The position numbers and the translations under genes were made by a program. The notes below the pieces were generated by a model. The model did no database searches and had not been told where the DNA came from. It saw nothing but the letters and a program-made list of their open reading frames with translations. Of a DNA stretch of 64,000 bases, positions 1 to 9,318 are shown one piece after another (position 1 is the stretch's first letter; every line of letters starts with the position of its first letter). Source of the DNA: Polynucleobacter sp. AP-Elch-400A-B2. Its GTDB lineage: Bacteria; Pseudomonadota; Gammaproteobacteria; Burkholderiales; Burkholderiaceae. Location: assembly GCF_018688355.1 (NCBI RefSeq), contig NZ_CP061317.1, positions 1,992,091 to 2,056,090 of the forward strand, written 5' to 3'.

Positions 1-58
1 CCCACAAGGCAAGCCCTGCTGTAGTTACTTTAGTTTTAATTGTTTCCAGAAGTTTCAT
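1..58 (-). CDS. Partial 5' end of a gene downstream of the efflux lipoprotein
   Basis: An ATG at 56-58 (minus strand) opens a frame that stays open to the window edge and begins MKLLETIKTK, then a hydrophobic stretch. It overlaps the last 23 bases of the NodT-type gene, as translationally coupled efflux genes often do. A membrane-fusion (HlyD/EmrA) or FUSC-type subunit would fit the neighbour, but only 19 residues are visible, so the family is not assigned. There is no strong ribosome binding site. Confidence 0.35.
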   Translation of the reverse strand, partial: MKLLETIKTKVTTAGLALW

Positions 59-1571
59 TTTGATCTTTGTTCGCTATGGCTTTTGGTTGAAAGGCTGGGC
101 CGGTGCGATTCCACCAACCACCACCCAATGCTGCAAATAATGCCGCTGTATCTGAGAACCGGGTTGCTTGCGCAGAAACCGATTTGACTTTAGCAATTTG
201 ATATTGATTTTGGTAATAAAGAACAGCCAAGTAGCTAGCAGTGCCTAGCTTGTATTGCTGCTGCACCAAATCCAAAGTTTCATAAGCGTAGCGTTCGGCA
301 TCCGATGCAGACTTTAATGCTTGAGCGCCAGTTTCTAAAGCACGTAAGGAGTCAGCCACTTCTTGAAAAGCCTTGAGCACAGTAGCTTGATATTGAAAAA
401 CTGCTTGTTCGTAATTGGCCATCGCACCACGGCGTTGTGCCAATAACTGTCCACCCTGAAAGAGTGGCTGAAAGATGCCACCAGCAATAGACCATAGGGC
501 TGCATTCGGCCCAAATAAGGCTGAGCTTGTTAATGCTGCGGAGCCAACAGCGCCCGTAATATTAAATTGTGGCAATAAATTGGCAGTAGCAACACCTACT
601 AAAGCATTGGTCGCCTTAAGTTGCGCCTCTGCTGCACGCACGTCTGGTCGCTGACGTACTAAGCTCGATGGTACTGAGAGCGGTAGCTTCTCTGGTAAAT
701 GCAAAGACTTCAAATCAAACTTGGTGATGTTGGCATTACTAGGTAAGTCACCCACTAACACTGCCAACTGATTACGCGCAAATGAAAGATTGCGTTCATA
801 AGTAAATAAATCGACTTGTGAGTTAGAGACCAAAGTTCTTTGTGAGGTCACATCCACTCGTGAGACTGTACCAATTGCTAATTGCTTTTCTGTTACTTCA
901 GCTAAATTCGTTTGCGCCTTCAGGATTTCTTCAGTAGCCTGCATCTGTGAACGCAAAGCCGCTTCTCGTACTGCACCGGTAACGATATTGGCCGTCAAAG
1001 AAAGATAGGCGCCTTCTAGCTGAAACTGAGCAATTTCCTCTTTTGCTCTAGCGCTTTCAACTGCACGACGTGCACCACCAAAGACATCTAACTTATATGT
1101 GACATTTACAGAAGCGTTATAGAGGTTGTAAGTATCGGATCCAAAAGGCAAGCCATAAATTGCGGTAGGTTGTAATTGCCGAGTAGCACCGCCATTTAAA
1201 CCGAAGGCTGGAAAATACTGTCCACCAATTTGGGCGTTGACATTTTCTTGGCTCGCACGAAGCGCAGCATCAGCCGCACCTAAATTGGGGTTTTGCTGCA
1301 GGGCCTTTTTGATGAGGACATCTAATTCAGGAGACTTAAACAACTCCCACCACTGAGCCTCAATATCGGCACCCTCAATAAACTCTTGAGCTGTGCCCCC
1401 TGGAACTCCTGGCGCCGTAGCTAGCGTCTGAGAAAGGGTAGTTTCGGTATACCTAGATGTATTCGGAGCATCAGGTTGCTTGAAGTCTGGGCCTACCGCG
1501 CATGCAGAAAGAAATCCCGCAAAAATAAGCGGAAGCGAACGCAAGCAAGAGAATTCTTTGAAGCCGAGCAT
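36..1571 (-). CDS. Efflux transporter outer-membrane factor, NodT/OprM type lipoprotein
   Basis: About 511 residues. This is the outer-membrane channel of a tripartite efflux system (RND or EmrAB-like) that exports drugs or other small molecules from the periplasm to the outside. The chosen start gives a lipoprotein signal peptide with lipobox LSAC (Cys24) directly followed by AVGPDFKQP, the hallmark of the NodT family. Two outer-membrane efflux (TolC-like) repeats follow, with the usual periplasmic helices and the motif LVRQRPDVRAAEAQL in the middle. The frame is open 39 codons further upstream, but that extension is Cys/Arg rich, lies before the signal peptide and is unlikely to be translated. 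The pump subunits are probably just outside the window on the left. The family is clear; the substrate is unknown. Confidence 0.88.
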   Translation of the reverse strand: MLGFKEFSCLRSLPLIFAGFLSACAVGPDFKQPDAPNTSRYTETTLSQTLATAPGVPGGTAQEFIEGADIEAQWWELFKSPELDVLIKKALQQNPNLGAADAALRASQENVNAQIGGQYFPAFGLNGGATRQLQPTAIYGLPFGSDTYNLYNASVNVTYKLDVFGGARRAVESARAKEEIAQFQLEGAYLSLTANIVTGAVREAALRSQMQATEEILKAQTNLAEVTEKQLAIGTVSRVDVTSQRTLVSNSQVDLFTYERNLSFARNQLAVLVGDLPSNANITKFDLKSLHLPEKLPLSVPSSLVRQRPDVRAAEAQLKATNALVGVATANLLPQFNITGAVGSAALTSSALFGPNAALWSIAGGIFQPLFQGGQLLAQRRGAMANYEQAVFQYQATVLKAFQEVADSLRALETGAQALKSASDAERYAYETLDLVQQQYKLGTASYLAVLYYQNQYQIAKVKSVSAQATRFSDTAALFAALGGGWWNRTGPAFQPKAIANKDQNETSGNN

Positions 1572-1716
1572 GAAGTGTGACAAACATCCTTTTCTATAGC
1601 AGATATTTGAACACACTTTTCTAAACCAGTCTGTGTAACACCTTGATTTAAATAATGAATTTTGTACACAGCTAAACACAGAAGTCAAACGGATTTTTTA
1701 TACCCCTGGCATCTTT

Positions 1717-2580
1717 TTAGTGGGCAATTCTTCCAAAACTCCCGCTATTGAAATCCTGCATTGCCTGAGCAATCTCTTCTTTGGTATTCATAACAAATGG
1801 TCCATAGCCAACGATAGGCTCATCGATAGGTTCGCCGCTCAGTAGCAGGGCAATAGAGTCCTCCAGCACATTCACTTCAATATCCTGACCTTCATTGCTA
1901 AACATCAACATCTGAGCATCCTTGGCTACTACCTCCTCACCCGCTTCAATAGCACCCTTAAGTACGACTAGAGATGTATTCCAACCCTCAGGCACTGGAA
2001 TACTTGTGGAACCCTTCCTCAACTTCAGGTCAATCACCTGCATAGGGGTGAATGTACGAGCAGGGCCTTGATTGCCATCTAACTCTCCAGCGATGATGCG
2101 GGCTTGCCCAGAACCATCCTTCAAGTCAATCGTAGGAATTTGTTTATCTAGAATGGCCTGATAACCTGGCTTGGTCATTTTAAGTTTGGCCGGTAAATTG
2201 ACCCACAACTGCACCATATTCAGAGTTCCGCCATTTTTGGCAAAGCCTTCAGAATGAAACTCTTCATGCAAGATGCCCGAGCCGGCAGTCATCCACTGCA
2301 CATCGCCAGGGCCAATGATGCCTCCCTCACCGGTGGAATCCTTATGTGCTACTTCACCCTCGTAAACGATCGTGACAGTTTCAAAACCGCGATGGGGATG
2401 TGAGCCTACGCCCTTTCGTTCTGTTGTTTGGGGGAACACCGCTGGACCTGCATAGTCCAGCATCAAGAATGGGCTCATCTGCTTTCCCAGGTCTTGATAG
2501 AAGAACAAGGTTCGCACAGGAAAGCCATCGCCAACCCAGTGACCCTGATCATTGCCTTGAATGCCGATTACTTTTTTCAT
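1717..2580 (-). CDS. Pirin family protein (cupin fold)
   Basis: 287 residues, the normal length for bacterial pirins. The N-terminal cupin carries the metal-binding pattern HPHRGFETVT, and HEE after a TAGSGI motif, so the usual His/His/His/Glu iron site is intact. A C-terminal pirin domain follows. Bacterial pirins include quercetin dioxygenases and proteins that modulate central metabolic enzymes, so the exact role cannot be read from sequence. The gene begins 10 bases after the glmS stop codon and is probably the last gene of the ttcA-glmU-glmS transcript. Confidence 0.85.
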   Translation of the reverse strand: MKKVIGIQGNDQGHWVGDGFPVRTLFFYQDLGKQMSPFLMLDYAGPAVFPQTTERKGVGSHPHRGFETVTIVYEGEVAHKDSTGEGGIIGPGDVQWMTAGSGILHEEFHSEGFAKNGGTLNMVQLWVNLPAKLKMTKPGYQAILDKQIPTIDLKDGSGQARIIAGELDGNQGPARTFTPMQVIDLKLRKGSTSIPVPEGWNTSLVVLKGAIEAGEEVVAKDAQMLMFSNEGQDIEVNVLEDSIALLLSGEPIDEPIVGYGPFVMNTKEEIAQAMQDFNSGSFGRIAH

Positions 2581-2590
2581 GCTCTTGGGA

Positions 2591-4423
2591 TTACTCCACC
2601 GTAACTGACTTTGCTAAGTTACGAGGCTTATCTACATCAGTGCCTAGGGCGCAAGCTGTGTGGTACGCCAAGAGTTGTAGCGGAACTACATGCAAGATTG
2701 GTGAAAGATTGCCGTAGTGCTCAGGCAAACGAATCACATTGATACCTTCACTACTAGTGATCTCGGTATCTTGGTCAGCAAAGACATACAGCTTGCCACC
2801 GCGGGCTTTGACTTCCTGCATATTGGATTTGAGCTTTTCCAATAAGTCATCCTTAGGCGCTACGGTGACCACTGGCATCTTGTCAGTAACTAGCGCTAAG
2901 GGTCCGTGCTTTAACTCACCCGCTGGATAGGCTTCAGCATGAATATACGAAATCTCTTTTAACTTGAGAGCACCTTCAAGAGCAATTGGGTAGTGCATGC
3001 CGCGCCCTAGAAATAAAGCGTTCTCGCACTTAGCAAATGCTGCGCTCCAAGCAATGATCTGTGGCTCAAGCGCTAGTACGGCATGCAATGCTTTTGGAAG
3101 GTGGCGCAAGTCACGTAAGAGCTCTTTCTCTCGTTCGGGACTTACTTTTCCTGCGCGCTTAGCTAATGAAACAGCCAATAGATAAAGGGCAACTAGCTGA
3201 GTAGTAAATGCTTTAGTAGAAGCTACACCAATCTCAGTGCCAGCCTTGGTTAAGAAATTCCAATTCGTTTCACGAACCATGGCACTACTCGCTACATTAC
3301 AAATCGCCAAGGTGTATTGATGCCCTAAAGACTGTGCATGGCGCAAAGCTGCCAAAGTATCGGCCGTCTCACCAGACTGAGAAACCACTACAATTAATGT
3401 GTTGGGATTTGGTACGGTTGTGCGGTAGCGATATTCACTTGCGATCTCCACTTGCGTTGGAATGCCGGCCAAATCCTCTAACCAGTATTTAGCAACACAG
3501 GCAGAGTAGTAGCTGGTGCCGCAAGCTAAGATCAAAATTTGATCAAACTTTTTCCACTGTTCGGGATCGGCATGAAAGAGTTCTGGACCAAAGCTAGCGA
3601 TATTGGCAAGTGTGTCGCCAATAGCTCTAGGTTGCTCAAAAATCTCTTTTTGCATGTAGTGCTGATAAGGTCCTAGAGCTACTGAGTCAGCCTGAGCGGG
3701 CATCGGCTTTTGCTCTCGCTGCGCCGTCTTTCCTGCCTGATCAATGATCTCAATACTCTCTGCTTTGAGAACAGCAACATCGCCCTCCTCTAAATACATC
3801 ATGGATTGCGCTCGACCAGCAAGTGCTAAAGCATCAGAAGCGAGGAAATTTTCTTTCTCGCCAAGGGCTACGACCAAAGGTGAACCTACTCGCGCCCCCA
3901 CCAAAACATCTGGACGATCTTGTGCAATCACGCCAATCGCATAAGCGCCATGAAGTCGCGGCAATACTGCACGGACTGAAGCGACTAAATCTACCTGCTT
4001 ACTGAACACATAAGCTTGATGAATTAAATGCGCAATCACTTCAGTATCCGTTTCTGAAGTAAATACATAACCCGCAGATTTCAGCTCAGTGCGTAGTGAT
4101 TCGTAGTTTTCAATAATGCCGTTATGAACAACAGCAATCAATCCACCAGAAATATGGGGATGTGCATTTTGTGTATCAGGCCTACCATGCGTTGCCCAGC
4201 GAGTATGCGCAATACCTAAAGTGCCATGAAATTCTTTACCCTGCTCGGCTAACTCAGAGACACGAGCAGTGGTGCGTGCACGTTCAATCGGGTGCTTGGC
4301 ATCATCACCATTAATTACAGCAAATCCACAAGAATCATAGCCGCGGTATTCAAGGCGACGTAGGCCTTCAATTAAGACTTCAACAATATTTTTATGTGAT
4401 GCTGCGCCAACAATTCCGCACAT
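2591..4423 (-). CDS. glmS: Glutamine--fructose-6-phosphate aminotransferase (isomerizing)
   Basis: 610 residues, as expected for GlmS. It makes glucosamine-6-phosphate from fructose-6-phosphate and glutamine, the first step toward UDP-GlcNAc for peptidoglycan and LPS. The N-terminal MCGIVG has the catalytic Cys2 of the class II glutamine amidotransferase domain. Two SIS sugar-isomerase domains follow (SQSGETADT, and GRGMHYPIALEGALKLKE), and the C-terminus ends KSVTVE, the conserved tail of the family. The start codon overlaps the glmU stop as TAATG, so the two enzymes at either end of the UDP-GlcNAc pathway are translationally coupled. No glmS ribozyme is present, nor is one expected in this phylum. 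Confidence 0.97.
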   Translation of the reverse strand: MCGIVGAASHKNIVEVLIEGLRRLEYRGYDSCGFAVINGDDAKHPIERARTTARVSELAEQGKEFHGTLGIAHTRWATHGRPDTQNAHPHISGGLIAVVHNGIIENYESLRTELKSAGYVFTSETDTEVIAHLIHQAYVFSKQVDLVASVRAVLPRLHGAYAIGVIAQDRPDVLVGARVGSPLVVALGEKENFLASDALALAGRAQSMMYLEEGDVAVLKAESIEIIDQAGKTAQREQKPMPAQADSVALGPYQHYMQKEIFEQPRAIGDTLANIASFGPELFHADPEQWKKFDQILILACGTSYYSACVAKYWLEDLAGIPTQVEIASEYRYRTTVPNPNTLIVVVSQSGETADTLAALRHAQSLGHQYTLAICNVASSAMVRETNWNFLTKAGTEIGVASTKAFTTQLVALYLLAVSLAKRAGKVSPEREKELLRDLRHLPKALHAVLALEPQIIAWSAAFAKCENALFLGRGMHYPIALEGALKLKEISYIHAEAYPAGELKHGPLALVTDKMPVVTVAPKDDLLEKLKSNMQEVKARGGKLYVFADQDTEITSSEGINVIRLPEHYGNLSPILHVVPLQLLAYHTACALGTDVDKPRNLAKSVTVE

Positions 4424-5898
4424 TATTTTTTAGCCTTCACGGATTTTTTTGTAGCTAACTTCTTTGCAGCTGCTTTCTTTACCACGGCATTCTTTTCCTT
4501 CTTTACTGGGCGCTGCCATTGCAAAGAAATTTGCTTAGCTCGTGACACAGTCAACTGATTTGGAGGTGCATCTTTAGTCAGGGTTGTACCCGCACCCAGG
4601 GTAGCGCCACGGCCTACGCGTACTGGGGCAACCAGCTGAGTATCAGAGCCAATGAAGACATCGTCCTCAATAATCGTTTGGTGTTTATTGACACCATCGT
4701 AGTTGCAAGTAATCGTACCGGCGCCAATATTAACTCTAGAACCTACGATCGAATCACCCACATAGGCCAGGTGATTGGCCTTGCTATTTGCAGCGATTTT
4801 GCTGTTCTTCACTTCTACAAAGTTGCCAATATGTACATCGTTAGACAAATCTGCGCCAGGACGCAAACGAGCATAGGGTCCGATCAGTGAGCTAGCGCCA
4901 ACTTTTGCACCGTCTATATGACTGTATGGGTGAATTGTGACATTCTTACCAATCACACTATTGCGAACAATGCAGTACGGACCCACTTTTGTGCCCGTAG
5001 CCAAAGTGACACAGCCCTCAAATACACAACCAACATCAATAAAGACATCCGTACCGCACTCTAGCGTTCCGCGAATATCAATCCGCGATGGATCTGCCAA
5101 AGAAACGCCAGCATCCATTAAGACATTCGCTTGGTTGAGTTGATGTACTCGCTCTAATGCTGCCAACTGATCGCGACTGTTAACGCCAACAGTTTCATAT
5201 TCAGCATCAGCTTGTGCAGTACGAATAGGCACACCATCTTTGACTGCCATGGCAATCACATCAGTTAAATAGTATTCGCCTTGGGCATTGCTAGCACGCA
5301 AAGACTTCAACCATTTCTTGAGTGAGTTGGTTGGCAGCACCATGATGCCGGTATTGATTTCTTGAAGGCGCCTTTGCGCAGGTGTTGCATCTTTTTCTTC
5401 AACGATCTCTTTTACGGAGCCATCAACATCTCGCAGGATGCGACCGTAGCCTGTTGGATTGTTCAGGTTTTGGGTTAGCAGTGCCAATGCAGAATCTTGG
5501 CCACGCACACCATCAGCCAATTTGGCTAATTTTGAGAGCGTCTTTTTGCTTGTGAGAGGCACATCACCATAGAGAACCAAAGTAGGTTCATTCACGTCCA
5601 GCTTAGGCAGGGCTTGCAATAAAGCATGGCCTGTTCCTTTTTGCTCAGCTTGTAAGGCAGTGGCTACTTTGCCAAAACGAGAATCTTGCTCACTAGCGGT
5701 TTGGAGGAACTGCTTTACATCGACAGCGCCATGACCAACAACGACGATAGGGTCTGTTTTAGAACTTTTACCTTGTAGGTCTAAAGCCGTATTCAAAACA
5801 TGCTGGAGAAGGGGTTTCCCCGCCAAGGTTTGAAGAACCTTGGGTAATGCGGACTTCATCCGCCCTCCCTGCCCAGCAGCTAAAATAACGATGTTCAT
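4423..5898 (-). CDS. glmU: Bifunctional GlmU: GlcN-1-P acetyltransferase / GlcNAc-1-P uridyltransferase
   Basis: 491 residues. The N-terminal half is the pyrophosphorylase with LAAGQGGRMKSALPKVL, YGDVPL and the lysine of EEKDA. The C-terminal half is a left-handed beta-helix of hexapeptide repeats with the acetyltransferase residues (HLAYVGDS, NIGAGTITCNYDG). The last 25 or so residues form a Lys/Ala tail (VKKAAAKKLATKK) that ordinary GlmU, about 455 residues, does not have. It makes UDP-GlcNAc from glucosamine-1-phosphate. ATGA overlap with ttcA upstream and TAATG overlap with glmS downstream place it in the middle of a tight operon. Confidence 0.96.
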   Translation of the reverse strand: MNIVILAAGQGGRMKSALPKVLQTLAGKPLLQHVLNTALDLQGKSSKTDPIVVVGHGAVDVKQFLQTASEQDSRFGKVATALQAEQKGTGHALLQALPKLDVNEPTLVLYGDVPLTSKKTLSKLAKLADGVRGQDSALALLTQNLNNPTGYGRILRDVDGSVKEIVEEKDATPAQRRLQEINTGIMVLPTNSLKKWLKSLRASNAQGEYYLTDVIAMAVKDGVPIRTAQADAEYETVGVNSRDQLAALERVHQLNQANVLMDAGVSLADPSRIDIRGTLECGTDVFIDVGCVFEGCVTLATGTKVGPYCIVRNSVIGKNVTIHPYSHIDGAKVGASSLIGPYARLRPGADLSNDVHIGNFVEVKNSKIAANSKANHLAYVGDSIVGSRVNIGAGTITCNYDGVNKHQTIIEDDVFIGSDTQLVAPVRVGRGATLGAGTTLTKDAPPNQLTVSRAKQISLQWQRPVKKEKNAVVKKAAAKKLATKKSVKAKK

Positions 5899-6803
5899 AA
5901 AGAGGGATTATAAGACCCCTGAATCAGCGTGCCACAGGCTATTTCATCAATTTCTGTCTCGTCAATTGCCTTATCGCCGGCAGATCTTGCGGCAATGCCC
6001 AATAGTTCTGTAGAAATCTCTAAATTCTTGAAATCAAAGGCCTCTCCATCCATCAAATGGGAAGGCACGATGTGATGCATTGAGCGAAAGAGATTCTCAA
6101 CACGCCCAGGGTGCTTTTTCTCCCAATCGCGCAACATTTCTTTCATGGCACCACGCTGCAAATTGGGCTGACTGCCGCACAGATTGCACGGAATAATTGG
6201 AAAGTTCATGTCTACCGCATAACGCTCCAGTAACTTTTCTGGAACGTAAGCTAGAGGGCGAATGACAATGTGCTTACCGTCATCCGATCGCAACTTTGGA
6301 GGCATGCCTTTAAGCTTGCCAGCAAAGAACATATTGAGCATTAATGTTTCCAGGATGTCATCACGATGATGGCCTAAGGCAATCTTAGAAGCGCCTAACT
6401 CATCTGCTACACGATACAAAATGCCACGACGTAGTCGAGAGCAAAGTCCACAAGTCGTTTTACCTTCTGGAATGACGCGTTTAACAATGCTATAAGTATC
6501 TTGATTTTCAATGTGGTAGTGAACACCTAAAGCTTTTAAATAATTCGGCAAAATCTCCGCCGGAAAGCCTGGTTGCTTTTGATCTAAGTTGACAGCAATA
6601 ATTTCAAAATCAATTGGGGCACGTTCACGTAACTTCAAAAGAATATCGAGCATGGCATAACTATCTTTGCCGCCCGATAAACACACCATCACTTTATCGC
6701 CATCTTCGATCATGCCAAAGTCGCCAATCGCTTGGCCAACTAAACGACATAGCTTTTTCTCAAGTTTATTTTCTTCTAAGACGACTTTACGGATATCACT
6801 CAT
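5895..6803 (-). CDS. ttcA: tRNA 2-thiocytidine(32) synthetase TtcA
   Basis: 302 residues. It is an iron-sulfur dependent ATP pyrophosphatase that thiolates cytidine 32 of certain tRNAs. The PP-loop SGGKDS is at residues 43-48. The Fe-S cluster ligands are in CGLC near residue 117, with a further CNLC pair at about 206. The stop overlaps the glmU start by four bases. It sits between folB and glmU in one minus-strand series, the usual housekeeping setting. Length and motifs leave little doubt. Confidence 0.95.
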   Translation of the reverse strand: MSDIRKVVLEENKLEKKLCRLVGQAIGDFGMIEDGDKVMVCLSGGKDSYAMLDILLKLRERAPIDFEIIAVNLDQKQPGFPAEILPNYLKALGVHYHIENQDTYSIVKRVIPEGKTTCGLCSRLRRGILYRVADELGASKIALGHHRDDILETLMLNMFFAGKLKGMPPKLRSDDGKHIVIRPLAYVPEKLLERYAVDMNFPIIPCNLCGSQPNLQRGAMKEMLRDWEKKHPGRVENLFRSMHHIVPSHLMDGEAFDFKNLEISTELLGIAARSAGDKAIDETEIDEIACGTLIQGSYNPSL

Positions 6804-6829
6804 GGCTACTAAATTTTTCTTTAATCTCT

Positions 6830-7225
6830 TTAAGCCTGCTTCATCCGAAATACCTCAACACCAACGGAGTGGCAATCAGGATAGACATCGGGCTTAGCTG
6901 TACTGACGCGAGCAGCAATAACCTTGGGATGCAGTAGCATTGCAGTCACGATGTCATCACAAAAGGTTTCTTGTAAATGGATATGGCCCTGGGAGGACCG
7001 CACCTTAATAGTCTCACGCATAAAGTCATAATCAACCACCTCTTCCAATAGATCCTGAGAAGGGGTATTCATATTCAAGGGAATATAGAGATCTACATTC
7101 AGAATAACGCGCTGCTCACCCTTCTTTTCAAAATCATGGACGCCAATATTGATATAGATTTCATAGTCACGTAGAAATAAGCGACGGCAATCAGCAAGTG
7201 CTGGATTAGAAAGAATGGTGTTCAT
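6830..7225 (-). CDS. folB: Dihydroneopterin aldolase
   Basis: 131 residues. It cleaves 7,8-dihydroneopterin to 6-hydroxymethyl-dihydropterin and glycolaldehyde in folate synthesis. FolB signatures seen are an N-terminal LRDYEIYINIGVHDFEKKG segment, VDYDFMRE, and the HLQETFCDD region that holds the catalytic Glu. The C-terminus ends with the SVGVEVFRMK strand. It lies between the pterin-reductase-like SDR gene and ttcA, which supports a folate/pterin assignment for both. Confidence 0.92.
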   Translation of the reverse strand: MNTILSNPALADCRRLFLRDYEIYINIGVHDFEKKGEQRVILNVDLYIPLNMNTPSQDLLEEVVDYDFMRETIKVRSSQGHIHLQETFCDDIVTAMLLHPKVIAARVSTAKPDVYPDCHSVGVEVFRMKQA

Positions 7226-7279
7226 AAATTGTGGATGGATTCTTTCTTTATTAACTATTTTTTATTCTGCATTCAATGC

Positions 7280-8095
7280 TTAATTGGTTTTAAACATCAC
7301 ATCGCGTAATGATGGCAATAGATGCTGTCCGCCATCTACGTATAAGGTGGTGCCCGTGATCGCATTAGAACTCGCTAAAAATACAGCTGCTTTTGCAATA
7401 TCACTGGGTGTTGATGATCTTCCTAATGGCGTCATCTGGTGCGCCTCAGTAAAACCTGCTTCGGTTTGATTGCCCGAAGTCAGGGTAATACCAGGGGCTA
7501 AACCAATCATGCGTAAGTGCGGAGCAAAATCTATCGCCAGCACTTCAACTGAAGTGAGAAGCGCTGCTTTAGATAATGTGTAAGACAAATAATCTGGATT
7601 AAGATTAATTAATTTTTGATCGAGCAACTGAATTACAGAAGGAGTTAGTACATCACTATCGCTTGCTTGCTTTGCCCGGCTCTTTTGGTATTCAAACATC
7701 AACTGAGATAACAAAATTGGGGCAGCTAAATTAATCTGCATGTGGTCTTGCAAAATCTGACTACTGAGCGGAGTGTCGGAGTTAGCACGATCATATTCAA
7801 AGATCGAGGCGCTATTCACCAGACATTGCAAGTTACTGAACTCAGCAAGCACTGCAGTGAATAGAGAATTGATTTCCGTCTCATTAGCGAGGTCTGCCTT
7901 AAATGCTACGACCTTACGCCCTAACTTCTGGATTTCAGTTACGGTAGCTTGAGCCTCGGATACAGACCGGCCATAATGAATTGCAATATCCCAGCCCTGA
8001 CGAGCAAACTCCAAGGCAATTTCTCGACCAAGACGCTTGGCAGCGCCGGTGACTAAAACTGCTTTATTTTGCTGAGGTTGTGGGTTTGAACTCAA
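7280..8095 (-). CDS. SDR family oxidoreductase, probable pteridine reductase-like (FolM type)
   Basis: 271 residues. A classical short-chain dehydrogenase with the Rossmann motif TGAAKRLG at residues 16-23, NSAS in place of NNAG, catalytic YTLSK, and a C-terminal TGTTLYVDGGQ. The arginine after TGAAK and the VNSAS motif resemble pteridine reductases and FolM, and the next gene is folB, so reduction of a dihydropterin is the best guess. The only start that keeps the Rossmann fold whole is TTG at 8095; no ATG precedes it. It is divergent from the midA gene with a 30-base gap. Confidence 0.8.
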   Translation of the reverse strand: MSSNPQPQQNKAVLVTGAAKRLGREIALEFARQGWDIAIHYGRSVSEAQATVTEIQKLGRKVVAFKADLANETEINSLFTAVLAEFSNLQCLVNSASIFEYDRANSDTPLSSQILQDHMQINLAAPILLSQLMFEYQKSRAKQASDSDVLTPSVIQLLDQKLINLNPDYLSYTLSKAALLTSVEVLAIDFAPHLRMIGLAPGITLTSGNQTEAGFTEAHQMTPLGRSSTPSDIAKAAVFLASSNAITGTTLYVDGGQHLLPSLRDVMFKTN

Positions 8096-8125
8096 GTTAA
8101 CTAAATTCTCTTAGACTAGCGAGCT

Positions 8126-9313
8126 ATGGATATTACCTTGACCAGCCTTGAAACGGCTCATACTGAGCTTCTCAGCCAGAAAATAATGGCAGAAATCGCC
8201 TCAAACGCTGGCTGGATACCCTTTTCAAGATATATGGAAATGGCTCTCTATGAGCCAGGAATGGGTTATTACAGTGCCGGGGCCCATAAATTAGGTGCAG
8301 GCGGTGATTTCACGACCGCACCCGAGCTCTCCCCCTTATTTGGCGCAGCTATTGTAGAAACGCTTTTACCCATTCTGGAAGGTCTTCAGGCTAAAGGGCT
8401 ACCCACCCAGATAATGGAATTTGGTGCCGGTACGGGCAAATTAGCCGAATCCATTCTCAGCCGTCTGCACGAGCTTGATTTCGCCTTGGATCACTACGAC
8501 ATCATCGAGATCTCGCCCGACCTAGCTCAAAGACAAGAAGAGCGACTTCAACAGCTCTCCAAAAAACTCAGTTTTTCTACTCAATGCCGTTGGCTCAGAT
8601 CCTTGCCCAATAACTTCAAAGGCATTATTTTGGCCAACGAAGTGATTGATGCCATTCCTTGTGATGCCATTATTTTCCAAAATGGCTTCTGGTATTGGCG
8701 GGGTGTTTCCGTTGCTGATGACAGACTTATTTGGTCAACAGGAAAGCCGGTTGAACAAGCCCTACTTCCAGAAGCATTGGTGAATGGAAGTTTCTCTGAA
8801 GGCTATGTCACTGAGTTACACGCACCAGCCAATGCTTGGATGCAGCAGATTGTCGATCATCTCGATACTGGACTCTTTCTTACTTTTGATTACGGATTTC
8901 CTGAGAGTGAGTACTATCACGCTCAACGTCTCGAGGGGACCTTGATGGCGCACCATCGCCATCATGCGATTCAAGATCCGTTTTATCTTCCGGGACTATG
9001 CGATGTGACTACCCATGTGGAGTGGTCACAAATTGCGCGTAGTGCGCTAGATGAAGAAGTGGATGATGTCTATCTCAGCAATCAAGCAAGTTACTTGCTT
9101 GACGCAGGCATCGGCGATATCGCATTGGAGATTGGCGACCCTAGCAATCCTGAAACTTTTTTACCCATTTCAAATTCGCTGCAAAAACTATTATCCGAAG
9201 CGGAGATGGGTGAACTCTTTAAAGTCTTCGCATTCTCAAAGAAACTATCCGACATATTGCCAGACCATACATTAGAAGACTTACCTGGCCTGCGAGGCAG
9301 AAACCGGCTTTAA
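8126..9313 (+). CDS. SAM-dependent methyltransferase, MidA/NDUFAF7 family
   Basis: 395 residues. The family methylates a protein arginine; in mitochondria NDUFAF7 acts on a complex I subunit, while the bacterial target is less certain. Diagnostic segments are FSRYMEMALYEPGMGYY, GAGGDFTTAPELSPLFG, the SAM site EFGAGTGKLAESIL, ANEVIDAIPC and FDYGFPESEYY. It is transcribed alone on the plus strand, divergent from the SDR gene and convergent with cca (5 bases apart). Confidence 0.88.
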   Translation: MDITLTSLETAHTELLSQKIMAEIASNAGWIPFSRYMEMALYEPGMGYYSAGAHKLGAGGDFTTAPELSPLFGAAIVETLLPILEGLQAKGLPTQIMEFGAGTGKLAESILSRLHELDFALDHYDIIEISPDLAQRQEERLQQLSKKLSFSTQCRWLRSLPNNFKGIILANEVIDAIPCDAIIFQNGFWYWRGVSVADDRLIWSTGKPVEQALLPEALVNGSFSEGYVTELHAPANAWMQQIVDHLDTGLFLTFDYGFPESEYYHAQRLEGTLMAHHRHHAIQDPFYLPGLCDVTTHVEWSQIARSALDEEVDDVYLSNQASYLLDAGIGDIALEIGDPSNPETFLPISNSLQKLLSEAEMGELFKVFAFSKKLSDILPDHTLEDLPGLRGRNRL

Positions 9314-9318
9314 ATTAA

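Noticed and set aside
1572..1688. 39-residue extension of the NodT-type lipoprotein
   Set aside because: It would bury the lipoprotein signal peptide behind a Cys/Arg-rich stretch; the later ATG gives a normal lipobox distance.
2591..4423. glmS ribozyme
   Set aside because: That element belongs to Gram-positive relatives; here glmS follows glmU with a one-base overlap and has no leader.
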